From Streptomyces sp. CMB-StM0423 (GTDB lineage Bacteria > Actinomycetota > Actinomycetes > Streptomycetales > Streptomycetaceae), in assembly GCF_002847285.1 (NCBI RefSeq), contig NZ_CP025407.1, positions 868,001-932,000 of the forward strand: 64,000 nucleotides of DNA, read 5' to 3'. This document shows, in pieces, positions 1-7,662 of the stretch. Made by a program: the position numbers and the translations under genes. The notes under the pieces were generated by a model. The model ran no database searches. It saw only the letters and a program-made list of their open reading frames with translations, and was not told where the DNA came from. The first letter of the stretch is position 1, and each line of letters begins with the position of its first letter.

Positions 1-1200
1 GGGGCGGGAGTTGAGCTGCGCCACCTCGCTCTCGGCCTTCTTGCGGTACATCTCCATCATCTGCGTGACCCGGGCGCGGTCCCAGGTGTCGGGGCTCGTG
101 GCCCGCTCCATGGCCCTGGCGGCCATGACGACGCCGTTGGCCTCCTCCAGGCGGGCGCTCTCGTACGCGGCCAGCCCGGCCGGCACGTCCCCGTCCGCCC
201 GCGCCAGTTCGTACGCCAGCACCCGCGCGTCCAGGACGGCCTGTGCCGCGCCGTTGCCGCCCGCCGGGTACATGGGGTGGGCGGCGTCGCCGAGGAGCGT
301 GACGCGGCCGCTGCCCCAGGCGGGCAGCGGGTCGCGGTCGACCATCGGGTACTCCAGGACGTCCCCGGAGCGCTCCAGCAGGTCGCGCACGTCGAGCCAG
401 CCCAGCGACCAGCCCTCGTAGTGCGACAGCACCTCCTTGAGCAGGCCCTCGCGGCGGTCGTCGACCGGGCCGTCGGCGGCCTCGGGCAGCAGGCCCGGCT
501 CGGCGACCCGTACCAGGCAGACCCAGTTGGTGCGGTCCTTGCCGATCGGGTACGCCACGAGCGTCACGTCGCCGTCGCTCGCCCCGGCCCAGGAGCGGCC
601 GGTGAGGAACGGCGGCACGCCCTCGGTCACGCCGCGCCACATCCGCTGGCCGGACCAGGCCAGTTGCCTCTCGTCGGGGTGCAGCCGGGCGCGGACCGTG
701 GAGTTCAGCCCGTCCGCGCCGATCAGCCCGGCGGCCTGGACGGTCTCGGTGGCACCGCTGTCGCGGTCCGTCACGACGACCTCGACGCCGTCGCCGTGCT
801 GGGTGAAGCCGTGCAGCCGGGTGCCGGTGCGGACGGCGTCGGCGCCGAGCCGCCTGCGGACCTCGTCCAGGAGCATCAGGTGCAGTTCGCCGCGGTGGAT
901 GCAGTACTGCGGCCAGTTCGAGCCGGTCGCCTTGCCGCGGGGCTGGGCGAAGAGCTGGTTGCCGGACTTGTCGCAGAAGACGTACTCGGCGGTGGGCACG
1001 CCGAGTTCGGCGAGCTCGTCGCCGAGCCCCAGTTCGGTCAGCTCGCGGACGCCGTGGGAGAGGAGGTTGATGCCGACGCCGAGGGGTTCGATGCGGCGGG
1101 CGCTCTCGACGACGAGCGAGTCGATGCCGGCGGCGTGCAGGCTCAGCGCGGTGGTGAGCCCGCCGATGCCGCCGCCGGCGATGAGCACGGGAGCGGCCAT
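1..1200 (-). CDS. PhzS-like FAD-dependent aromatic monooxygenase (3' end cut by window edge)
   Basis: Flavin monooxygenase of the class A aromatic hydroxylase type. Read from the ATG at 1200, the protein opens with the Rossmann FAD motif GGGIGG, has RGELH and the second FAD motif GDAAHPMYPAGGNGA, and reaches about 400 residues with no stop before base 1. The order of motifs and their wording (PLGVGIN, YPQY-IHRGEL, MWRGVTE, NWVC, LEYPMVDRDPLP) follow PhzS, the phenazine N-methyl-carboxylate monooxygenase of about 402 residues, so only a few C-terminal residues should be missing. It would hydroxylate, possibly with decarboxylation, a carboxylated aromatic ring using NAD(P)H. Its ATG overlaps the stop of the preceding 43-codon gene (TGATG), and an aromatic prenyltransferase lies just upstream on the same strand, so it is probably a tailoring step of a prenylated aromatic product. 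The exact substrate is unknown. Confidence 0.88.
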   Translation of the reverse strand, partial: MAAPVLIAGGGIGGLTTALSLHAAGIDSLVVESARRIEPLGVGINLLSHGVRELTELGLGDELAELGVPTAEYVFCDKSGNQLFAQPRGKATGSNWPQYCIHRGELHLMLLDEVRRRLGADAVRTGTRLHGFTQHGDGVEVVVTDRDSGATETVQAAGLIGADGLNSTVRARLHPDERQLAWSGQRMWRGVTEGVPPFLTGRSWAGASDGDVTLVAYPIGKDRTNWVCLVRVAEPGLLPEAADGPVDDRREGLLKEVLSHYEGWSLGWLDVRDLLERSGDVLEYPMVDRDPLPAWGSGRVTLLGDAAHPMYPAGGNGAAQAVLDARVLAYELARADGDVPAGLAAYESARLEEANGVVMAARAMERATSPDTWDRARVTQMMEMYRKKAESEVAQLNSRP

Positions 1201-1331
1201 CAGGCGCCTCCCCCGGTTGCGCCGGAACACCGGGTGGAGGCGTTTCCGGCAGGTGCGGGTTCGTGGTTGCGGAGGTGGACGGACAGCGTGGCCGGGTCCT
1301 CGGGTTCGGTGCGTTCTCGGGTCTCGGTCAT
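1200..1331 (-). CDS. Small 43-residue protein between prenyltransferase and monooxygenase
   Basis: Short gene opening MTETRERTEP and ending ATGGGA. An AAGGAG ribosome site sits 7 bases before the ATG at 1331, and the TGA overlaps the ATG of the downstream monooxygenase (TGATG), which is strong evidence of translational coupling. The first half is charged (four Glu/Arg alternations); the second is Pro/Ala/Gly rich with a single Cys. No family is recognised. It could be a real small protein, a leader that couples translation of the monooxygenase, or the remnant of a longer gene. Seen: ribosome site, overlap, coding direction. Inferred: that the peptide is made. Confidence 0.5.
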   Translation of the reverse strand: MTETRERTEPEDPATLSVHLRNHEPAPAGNASTRCSGATGGGA

Positions 1332-1380
1332 GCTCGGCTCCTTGTGCTCACGTGCTTTCCGGCGTGCATTCCGGCCGGGG

Positions 1381-2283
1381 TCAGTCCGCGGGACGTACCC
1401 GGTCGGAAACCTGAGATGACATCTGGTAATACGAGGCGAGCTTGAAGAACTCCTCGCCCCTCGCCACCGTGCCGGCGTAGACGTACGTCGGGTCGCCGCC
1501 GTGCACGGTCGGCATGTCGCGGGCGAACTTCCCGACCTCGGGCGCTATCCGGGACGGCAGCAGATCCGGGTCGGAGGTCCGGGTGGAGAAGCACATGCGC
1601 TCGATGCGGGTGGTGTCCCAGCCGAAGGTCGGGTACATGGCGTACGAGGTGCCGATGAACTCCAGCATGTGCTCGCTCGGCTCCGGCAGCCCCATGCCGC
1701 GCAGGGCGGGGACGATGGCGTCGGGGCGCGTGTACTCGGGGGTGAGCCCGCTGATGTAGAGGTTCCAACTGCGGCTGCGGTAGTCGACGCCGATGGCGGA
1801 CACCTTGCCGTCGAGACCGGCCTCGCCGAAGGAATCGGCGTGCTCGGCGAGGGCCGGCGGCATGGACGGCAGTTCCGCGAGCGCCTTCATGCTCTGCGGC
1901 TTGGCGAGCGGGAAGAAAGTCACCGCTTTCCGGAAGCCGCCGACGACGCCGAAATCAACGGCATAGGCATCGACGGGAAAGCGGTCGCGAATCTCGGGAA
2001 ACAGCCCCGTGACCGCGTGGTCGGTCTTGTCGAGCAGGCCGCCGGCCACCGCGGCGGCATAAGGGTCGCCCGTCTCGGTGGGCAAGGTGAAGTCGAAGGC
2101 CAGCTCGCCCCGGTAACGCTCGCCGGTCCCCATGCTGAAGATGATGTGGGCGTCGTCCCCGAGCCACTTGCCGAAGGTGTCCAGAGCCGGCCAGACCTTC
2201 TCCCGGGAACATGGCGCAGCCACCAGCCGGGAGGTCTCCTCGACGGCCGAATAGACGGTTTCCAGTTTGGCGGCCTCGGGCAT
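1381..2283 (-). CDS. ABBA-fold aromatic prenyltransferase (NphB/CloQ family)
   Basis: Soluble aromatic prenyltransferase that moves a C5, C10 or C15 prenyl group from its diphosphate to an electron-rich ring. The 300-residue length matches NphB (about 307). Recognisable family stretches in order are VYSAVEE near the N-terminus, FSMGTG with the alternating strand after it, GDPYA, VGGFRKA-FFP, MPPALAEHA, VGVDY-like and WNLYISGL, YPTFGWDT-IERMCF, and the C-terminal EEFFKLASYY. These map along NphB, including the Mg-diphosphate strand with Asp in TETGDP. I chose the ATG at 2283 because GGAGGGAAG lies immediately upstream; a TTG at 2295 is also open. It is followed by the 43-codon gene and PhzS-like monooxygenase on the same strand. 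Regiospecificity and acceptor (phenazine, naphthalene or phenol) cannot be read from sequence. Confidence 0.92.
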   Translation of the reverse strand: MPEAAKLETVYSAVEETSRLVAAPCSREKVWPALDTFGKWLGDDAHIIFSMGTGERYRGELAFDFTLPTETGDPYAAAVAGGLLDKTDHAVTGLFPEIRDRFPVDAYAVDFGVVGGFRKAVTFFPLAKPQSMKALAELPSMPPALAEHADSFGEAGLDGKVSAIGVDYRSRSWNLYISGLTPEYTRPDAIVPALRGMGLPEPSEHMLEFIGTSYAMYPTFGWDTTRIERMCFSTRTSDPDLLPSRIAPEVGKFARDMPTVHGGDPTYVYAGTVARGEEFFKLASYYQMSSQVSDRVRPAD

Positions 2284-2597
2284 TCTTCCCTCCAAGGGGG
2301 GTCGACCTCGCTTCAGTCAATCGGAACCGCTAATTCCTAGCCGTACTGCCCGAAGCAGGCGTGGGCAAGGGTGAACACCCCGCGATCGGCCTGGGAACAC
2401 GCCCGGATCCTCCCAGCTCCCGCTTGCCTTTGACTTTACGGCGGCTTGGCGGCCGCTTGACAGCAGCCTGAACCGCCGGAAAAGGAGGCGTGTATTCACC
2501 GACGGTGCCCGGGCGGGGACTATTCGTCAATTCCCGGCGGACGGCCGCCGGAAGCCGGCACATTCACGGCGGCGGGACCGGACCCGCACCGCACGCG
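2284..2597. promoter_or_regulatory. Intergenic region upstream of the prenyltransferase; no gene seen
   Basis: About 310 bases with lower GC than the flanking genes, including AT-richer stretches near 2430 and 2480. It should carry the minus-strand promoter for the prenyltransferase. A plus-strand AAAAGGAGGCGTG at about 2480 looks like a ribosome site before GTG, but the frame runs without stop straight into the antisense of the next gene, so no gene is called. Confidence 0.4.
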
Positions 2598-2634
2598 GAC
2601 GGCCGCCGCCGGGGAGTCCCCGGCGGCGGCCGTC
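2598..2634 (-). terminator. Strong hairpin downstream of the SAV2177 methyltransferase
   Basis: A perfect 18-bp inverted repeat, GACGGCCGCCGCCGGGGA and its complement, separated by one base. It lies 30 bases past the stop of the minus-strand methyltransferase. Typical Streptomyces U-less terminator. Confidence 0.8.
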
Positions 2635-2663
2635 ACCGCCTGCGCCGTACGGCGCGGCCCGCC

Positions 2664-3479
2664 TCACACCTTGCGCAGCACCGCCCCGTAGGCGTCGCAC
2701 GCGTTCTGCACCTCGCCGGCCGGGCGCCACTGACTCACCGGAACCAGGCCGGGATCGACCATGGTCCAGGGCGCCAGGATCCGCTCCAGGTCCGCGCGGC
2801 CCCGGTCGATCAGCGGGTCGCTGGCCCGGCGGAAGATCTCGATGACGTCCGGCACGCGCGGGTCGACGTCGGACGAGATGTGGTTGACCGACAGGAAGCT
2901 GCCCGGCACCACCGCCTCGTGGATCCGGGACACGATGGCCGCCGGGTCCTCCTCGTCGGTGAGGAAGTGCAGGATGCCCGAGAGCAGGACGCCGACGGGC
3001 ATCGTGAAGTCCAGGGTGGACCTGACGACTTCGTCGAACAGGATGGTGTCCGGGTCGCGCGCGTCGCCTTCGAGGGCCACCGTGTACTCGCCGTCGGCCT
3101 GGAGGGCCGCCATGTGCGCGACGGCGACGGGGTTCTTGTCGACGTACACGACCCGCGTGTCCGGCGCGATGCGGTGGGCGACCTCGTGGACGTTGTCGTA
3201 GATGTCCGTGGGCATGCCCCCGCCGATGTCGAGGATCTGCCGCACCCCGGCCTCGCCGACCCAGTACTCGACGGTGCGGTCGACGAAGAGCCGCTGCTCC
3301 CGCGTGAGCACCTTGAGGTCGGGCATGATCTGCTCGGCCTCCTCCAGCAGGTCGCGGTCGGCGTGCACGTTGTCACGGCCGCCCAGCGCGTAGTCCCAGA
3401 AGCGCGAGGGATGGGGCTTGCGCGCGTCCGGCAGCGGCATTCTCCCCTCGCGACCGGCCGGGTCCCCGTCATCCGTCAT
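2664..3479 (-). CDS. SAV2177-family SAM-dependent methyltransferase (PF04672)
   Basis: Actinomycete-specific class I methyltransferase-like protein of 271 residues. Family marks are PHPSRFWDYALGGRDN near the N-terminus, the SAM-binding motif I region ILDIGGGMPT, the acidic residue after strand 2 in VVYVDKNPVAVAH, and FTMPVGVLLSGILHFL. I took the ATG at 3479, which has GGAGG six bases upstream; an internal ATG at 3440 also has GAGGGGAG before it. Targets of this family are mostly unknown; many copies sit beside XRE regulators. Here the upstream neighbour is a lipoprotein binding protein, 29 bases away on the same strand. A paralogue occurs at 20043-20855. Confidence 0.88.
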   Translation of the reverse strand: MTDDGDPAGREGRMPLPDARKPHPSRFWDYALGGRDNVHADRDLLEEAEQIMPDLKVLTREQRLFVDRTVEYWVGEAGVRQILDIGGGMPTDIYDNVHEVAHRIAPDTRVVYVDKNPVAVAHMAALQADGEYTVALEGDARDPDTILFDEVVRSTLDFTMPVGVLLSGILHFLTDEEDPAAIVSRIHEAVVPGSFLSVNHISSDVDPRVPDVIEIFRRASDPLIDRGRADLERILAPWTMVDPGLVPVSQWRPAGEVQNACDAYGAVLRKV

Positions 3480-3508
3480 GTCCGCCTCCGTACCCGCAGC
3501 CACCGGTC

Positions 3509-4711
3509 TCACTCGCCGCCGAGCGTGATCGAGGTGTCGATGAACTCGTTGGTCACCAGGTCCTCGGGCGTCAGCCCGTCCTTGATCGGCTTCTTCTGCG
3601 ACTCGAAGACGGGACCGGCGACGTCGATCAGCTCCTGCACCCGCGCGGTGTCGAACTCGCCGACCGGCTTGCCGGGTTCGGCGACGAGGTCGAGCGCCTG
3701 CATCTGCTCCACCGAGTACTTCCCGACGCCCTTGGAGAACGGCTGGTCGGCCTTGAAGGTGTCGCGCAGCTCGATGACCTTGTCGATCACCGGGTCCGGG
3801 TTCTCCATCAGGTCGACCGCGCCCTGCTGGATGACGGGCACGAGCTTCTTCAGGCACGGCGCCAGCTCGGCCTTGTCCGCCGGGCGGATCATCGGCGAGG
3901 GACCGGGGTTCGGGTAGTACTCGTACGCGAGCTGCGACTCGACCGGCTTGCCCCAGTCGGGCAGCTCCTCCTCGTAGATGTACGGGTCCTCGGTGGCGTA
4001 CCCCGAGGTGGCGATGTCGCCGCCGGCGGCGACGAAGCGCGCGGGGGAACCGTCGCCCGAGCTGTCGACCTGGTCCTTCTTCAGGATGCCCTTGCTGGTC
4101 AGGTAGTCCATGTAGGGCGTGGGGACGTAGACGACGGTGGTGTCGGTCTTGCCGATGTCCTCGATCGACTTCACGTCCGGGTGCTTCTCCGGGTCCCACA
4201 TGATGACCTGCGGGTTCTTCGCCAGCAGCGACATCACCGCGAGCGTCGGCTGCTTGTCGGAGTTCTGGATCGCCTCGTCGAAGCCCTGGGGGATGCCCAG
4301 GTGGATGCTGTCGTCCGTGTACATCTGCGAGGACGTCGGGTTGAAGCCGATCGCCGGGCCGCCGGAGCGCAGCTCCAGCTTCACGCCGGTGTCCTTGCCG
4401 CCGGAGGCGACGAGCGGCGCGGTGACCTTCTTGGCGTTGGCGTCGACGTCCATGTCGTCGCCGAGGAGCTGGTACATGGCGCCGGCGGAGGTGATGTCCG
4501 GCCACCACGCCGTCTGGACCACGATCGTCTCCGGGCACTCCTTGCTCAGGTCCGTGGCGCCGCCGGCCTCGGCGGCCGGGGAGGCGGTGTTCTCGGTGTT
4601 CTTGCCGTCATCGCCGCCGTCGTCGCTGTCGCCACAGGCGGCCAGCACGGACAGCATCGCTACGGCGGCGGCGAGGGGGACCGCCTTTCTACGCACGTGG
4701 TGCAGAGACAT
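3509..4711 (-). CDS. ABC transporter substrate-binding lipoprotein (NMT1/sulfonate type)
   Basis: Extracytoplasmic solute-binding protein of 400 residues. It has a basic start (MSLHHVRRKAVPL), a hydrophobic core and the lipobox LAAC at about residue 31, followed by an Asp/Gly/Asn linker, so it is lipid-anchored outside the membrane. The body begins PETIVVQTAWWPD and follows the periplasmic-binding-protein type II layout used for organic nitrogen or sulfur ligands. No permease or ATPase gene lies beside it: downstream is a methyltransferase and upstream are gene remnants. Inferred: it is the surviving part of a transporter whose other genes were lost, or it borrows permease subunits from elsewhere. 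The ligand is unknown. The start rests on the signal peptide, since no good ribosome site is visible. Confidence 0.82.
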   Translation of the reverse strand: MSLHHVRRKAVPLAAAVAMLSVLAACGDSDDGGDDGKNTENTASPAAEAGGATDLSKECPETIVVQTAWWPDITSAGAMYQLLGDDMDVDANAKKVTAPLVASGGKDTGVKLELRSGGPAIGFNPTSSQMYTDDSIHLGIPQGFDEAIQNSDKQPTLAVMSLLAKNPQVIMWDPEKHPDVKSIEDIGKTDTTVVYVPTPYMDYLTSKGILKKDQVDSSGDGSPARFVAAGGDIATSGYATEDPYIYEEELPDWGKPVESQLAYEYYPNPGPSPMIRPADKAELAPCLKKLVPVIQQGAVDLMENPDPVIDKVIELRDTFKADQPFSKGVGKYSVEQMQALDLVAEPGKPVGEFDTARVQELIDVAGPVFESQKKPIKDGLTPEDLVTNEFIDTSITLGGE

Positions 4712-4892
4712 ATGAGATCCATCGACGATCGGGCGGCCGGGGGCCGGTCGGGCTGACGGGGGTGCCGGACTGACTGATGCCTGATCATAGACATGCCTTC
4801 CGCGCGTACGTTCGGCGCGCTCCCCGGTCGAGTTCCTTTTGCAACATGGGGGTTGGTGCGCCGGAGCCGCGTGTTCCGCAGGGCGGCCCGCG

Positions 4893-5150
4893 TCAGCCGG
4901 GCGGCAGGGCGCGGCGGGCGTAGGCGCGGACGTCCGGGTCGGCGGCGACGGAGGCCAGCGCGGCGGCGGAGGCGCCGGCGGCCCGGTGCTCCAGCAGGGC
5001 GAGGACGGCGGCACGCCGGACGTCGGCGCCCGGGTCGGCGAGGGAGGGCCGCAGCTCGTCGAGCGTGAACTGCTCCTCGGCGAACGCCAGTACGCGCAGG
5101 ATGCGCGGGTCGCCCGCGGGCGCGTGGGCCGCGGCCGGTCCCGGCACGCC
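4893..5150 (-). pseudogene. C-terminal remnant of a HEAT-repeat protein
   Basis: About 80 residues (DPRILRVLAFAEEQFTLDEL, then DPGADVRRAAVLALLEHRAAG and DPDVRAYARRAL) read as two to three HEAT-like helical repeats ending in a normal TGA. There is no proper start: the frame opens inside a proline/alanine-rich junction at about 5150. HEAT proteins of this type accompany flavoprotein and ferredoxin genes in organosulfur loci of actinomycetes. The order here suggests the 5' part and an intervening ferredoxin gene were deleted. Confidence 0.6.
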
Positions 5151-5190
5151 GCCGGCGCGGGTCCCGGCGCAGCGCCGCCGCCGGCCCGCG

Positions 5191-5508
5191 CGACGGCTTC
5201 GCCGCGGACCTCGCCGAGGTGCCGCTCGGGCCCGCCGCGCGGCTCGTACCCGGCCACCGGCACCACGTACGGCTCGACCGGGCGGGCGGTGAACTCCATC
5301 GCCCCGGACGGCGACTTGCGCAGGTCCAGATGGTGCAGCCAGCGCTCGTCGTCACGCGCCGGGTGGTCGGTGCGCCGGTGGTACAGGCCCCAGCGGGACT
5401 CGGTGCGGGCCAGCGCGGCGCGCGGGGCCATCTCGGCGCAGTCGCGGATGCACGTGACCTCGGCGCAGCGCATCAGCTCGTGCGGCGTCCGCGCGCCCAT
5501 CGCGGCGA
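5191..5508 (-). pseudogene. C-terminal remnant of a fumarate reductase/APS reductase-type flavoprotein
   Basis: The frame begins abruptly at about 5508 and reads about 100 residues typical of the end of these flavoproteins: TPHELMRCAEV, AEMAPRAALARTESRWGLYH with the helical capping region, then HHLDLRK and EPYVVPVAGYEP. The FAD-binding domain and catalytic residues, several hundred residues, are absent. The frame directly joins a truncated GntR gene at its upstream side and a HEAT remnant downstream. It is a deletion product, not a functional enzyme. Confidence 0.72.
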
Positions 5509-6086
5509 TCGGTGTTCTCCAGGTCGGCGCCGAGGAGCCGGACGCCGATGTCCATGGGCAGGTACGTCAGGTCCAGGGAGAGCGGCAGCCCGCCGAGGCG
5601 GCGCAGCCGCTCCACGTACAGCACCTCGCCGCCCTCGGGCGCGCCGAGGCGCTCGGCGACGCAGGCGGGGGCGGCGACCGGGCCCGCGGTGCGGATCCCG
5701 TTGGTGACGCGGCCGTGCTCGTGCAGCGTCTCGGCCAGGCCCTGCAGCCGGTCGAGCCCGTGCGCGTACTTCTCCGCGACGACCACCGTGCCCAGCCCGG
5801 GCACCCGCACCACCAGCCGCTCGGAGCGCAGCAGGTCGAGCACCTGGCGCACGGTGTTGCGGGTGGCGCCGTAGTCGGCGCCGAGGACCGACTCGTGCGG
5901 CAGCACGCCGCCGGCGTACGCGCCGCCGAGCACCTGGCCGCGCAGCAGGTCGGCCAACTGCCGCGCCCGGTCCGCGCGCAGCCGGCGGCGGCGCGCGGCG
6001 GCCGTGCCGTGACCGCCGGCACCGCCGCCGGCCGGGCTCGGCCGGCCGGCGGCGGGCTGCTCTCTCAGGCGTGCTGCGGAAGGCAT
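5509..6086 (-). pseudogene. Truncated GntR-family regulator (winged helix plus partial UTRA domain)
   Basis: From the ATG at 6086 the protein has a GntR winged helix (ADLLRGQVLGGAYAGGVLP, then ATRNTVRQVLDLLRSERLV and VPGLGTVV) and the first half of a UTRA ligand domain (EVLYVERLRRLGGLPLSLD, YLPMDIG). It breaks off after LENTD at about 5509, where sequence switches to the flavoprotein remnant. Beyond that the GntR frame runs through out-of-frame flavoprotein DNA with arginine-rich nonsense. The DNA-binding part may still be made, but effector binding should be lost. The original gene probably controlled the decayed locus. Confidence 0.72.
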
Positions 6087-6216
6087 GACGGCACCACAGG
6101 CGCGTGCCGCGCGGACGTGTGTTGCCGCAGTGTTGCGCCGTCCCGAAGCGCCCGCGGTAGGGGCCTGAGCTGGGACGACGCCGGGCGGTTACGGACTTCC
6201 GCCAGCCCGGGGGCCG

Positions 6217-6894
6217 CTAGAACGTCACGTCGCTGCAGAAGAAGTAGATCTGGTCCGCGTGCGACGCCTTCCAGATGGTGTAGACGATGTGGTGCCCGCT
6301 GCGGCCGGGTGCGCTGGCGTTCGCGGTGTAGTGGTTGGCGGGGCCGTACGGGCCCGCGGTGGCCACGCGCTCCAGGTCGGCCCAGTCGAGCGCGTCGGTC
6401 TTCGCGTCGTAGCCCTGCCGGGTCACGTAGACGTAGAGGTAGTCGGCGCCGTGGTACGCCTGGTCGAGGACGTCGACGGTGAAGTTCGTGCCGAGGGAGT
6501 CGGTCTTCCACGGCCCCGGGGTGTCCATGGAGTCGTAGCGGCCGTCCTGGGTGCGGCCGGCGCTGCAGAGCTGGTTGTCGGGGATGTGGGCCTGGAAGTT
6601 GCCGCCGGTGCCCTCGCGGTAGAGGCCGTTCCAGTTCCACATGCCGTTGGTGTCGTGCTGCCACGCCTGCCAGCACATGGGGTCCTGCTGCTGCATGTCC
6701 GGGTTCTGGAAGTCGCTTCCCCAGCGCTGCCAGCAGCCGTAGTTGCGGGAGACGGGGTCGGCGGCCGAGCCGTGGGCCTGGGCGGTGCCGCCGGTCCAGG
6801 GCGTCAGCAGGAGCGCGGCGGCGGCCAGGACGGCCAGGAGGGCGCGGACGGGCAGGCTCCGCGCGTCGGTGCGATCGTTCGATGGCGATGACAC
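6217..6894 (-). CDS. Secreted AA10 lytic polysaccharide monooxygenase
   Basis: Copper enzyme that oxidatively cleaves chitin or cellulose. The GTG at 6894 follows GGAGGAGG by eight bases. The precursor is 225 residues with an Arg-containing n-region, a long Ala/Leu core and cleavage after TAQA, leaving His41 as mature residue 1, the first ligand of the copper histidine brace. The second brace His is in QAHIPDNQLCSAG, and the axial Phe is in FFCSDVTF at the C-terminus; four or more Cys fit the AA10 disulfides. No carbohydrate-binding module or linker follows. A perfect CebR-type palindrome lies 40 bases upstream of the start, implying cello-oligosaccharide induction. Divergent from a DHFR-like gene. 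Cellulose is favoured over chitin only because of the operator. Confidence 0.93.
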   Translation of the reverse strand: MSSPSNDRTDARSLPVRALLAVLAAAALLLTPWTGGTAQAHGSAADPVSRNYGCWQRWGSDFQNPDMQQQDPMCWQAWQHDTNGMWNWNGLYREGTGGNFQAHIPDNQLCSAGRTQDGRYDSMDTPGPWKTDSLGTNFTVDVLDQAYHGADYLYVYVTRQGYDAKTDALDWADLERVATAGPYGPANHYTANASAPGRSGHHIVYTIWKASHADQIYFFCSDVTF

Positions 6895-6933
6895 TGCGAC
6901 TCCTCCTCCGGGAGGGGGTGGGGGACATGGGAT

Positions 6934-6947
6934 TGGGAGCGCTCCCA
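6934..6947. promoter_or_regulatory. CebR-type operator TGGGAGCGCTCCCA
   Basis: A perfect 14-bp palindrome identical to the CebR box of Streptomyces cellulose/cellobiose genes. It lies 40 bases before the start of the LPMO gene and within the divergent promoter region. The same sequence recurs at 15478-15491 before the glucuronoyl esterase. CebR itself is not in the window. Confidence 0.9.
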
Positions 6948-7059
6948 TTCTCCGGACCCTGCCCGGCGGTGCCCGTACGAAACCTGCGCCGCGATGAGTT
7001 TCGGTCCCCCGCCCCGTCCTACCCCCGTACCCGATCGACGTCCTTCCGAGGAGCGCACC

Positions 7060-7638
7060 ATGACCGCCACGTACACCTTCGACGTCTTCAGCAGCCTCGA
7101 CGGCTTCGGCGCCGCCGGCGGCGACTGGACCGGCTACTGGGGCAAGCAGGGCCCCGAACTGCTCGACCGCCGCCTCGGCCTGTACAGCGAGGAGCAGCGG
7201 ATGGTCTTCGGCGCCCAGACCCACCGGCTGTTCGCGCAGATGATCGCCGACAGCTCCGAGGGCGACGACGTGCGCGACCCGTGGGTCACCCGGATGACGC
7301 AACTGCCGGCGACCGTCGTGTCGACCACCCTGACGGAGCCCCTCGACTGGCCGGACGCGACCGTCGCGCGCGGCGACGCCGTCGACGTCGTCGCCCGGAT
7401 GAAGGAGGAGTCGGACGTACCGCTGCGCTCGCACGGCAGCCTGTCGATGAACCGGGCCCTGATGGCCGCCGGCCTGGTCGACCGGGTGCAGGTCACGCTC
7501 TTTCCCGTGATCACCGGACGGTCCGGGCTCGCTCCGATCTTCGAGGGCGCGGCCGACTTCGACCTCGACCTGATCGAGACCCGGACCCTCGACAGCTGCA
7601 TCCAGGAGCTGATCTACCGGCCCACCCTGCACGGCTGA
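7060..7638 (+). CDS. Dihydrofolate reductase-like (RibD C-terminal) family protein
   Basis: Protein of 192 residues with the start MTATYTFDVFSSLDG, typical of the stand-alone RibD_C/DHFR-like family that binds NADPH. The middle has VVARMKEE followed by LRSHGSLSMNRALMAAGLVDRVQV, matching the family's I-x-GSx-L--L-x-x-GLVDE pattern, and TLFPVITGRSG. The ATG at 7060 has GAGGAG upstream. It is divergent from the LPMO gene with 165 bases between. Substrate unknown; such proteins are usually accessory reductases rather than true folate enzymes. A broken paralogue lies at 56940-57102. Confidence 0.85.
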   Translation: MTATYTFDVFSSLDGFGAAGGDWTGYWGKQGPELLDRRLGLYSEEQRMVFGAQTHRLFAQMIADSSEGDDVRDPWVTRMTQLPATVVSTTLTEPLDWPDATVARGDAVDVVARMKEESDVPLRSHGSLSMNRALMAAGLVDRVQVTLFPVITGRSGLAPIFEGAADFDLDLIETRTLDSCIQELIYRPTLHG

Positions 7639-7662
7639 GCGCGGCCGCCGCCCCGGCGGGGG

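Noticed and set aside
2490..2560. Plus-strand AAAAGGAGG followed by GTG
   Set aside because: The frame shows no codon bias or family and runs into the antisense of the methyltransferase.
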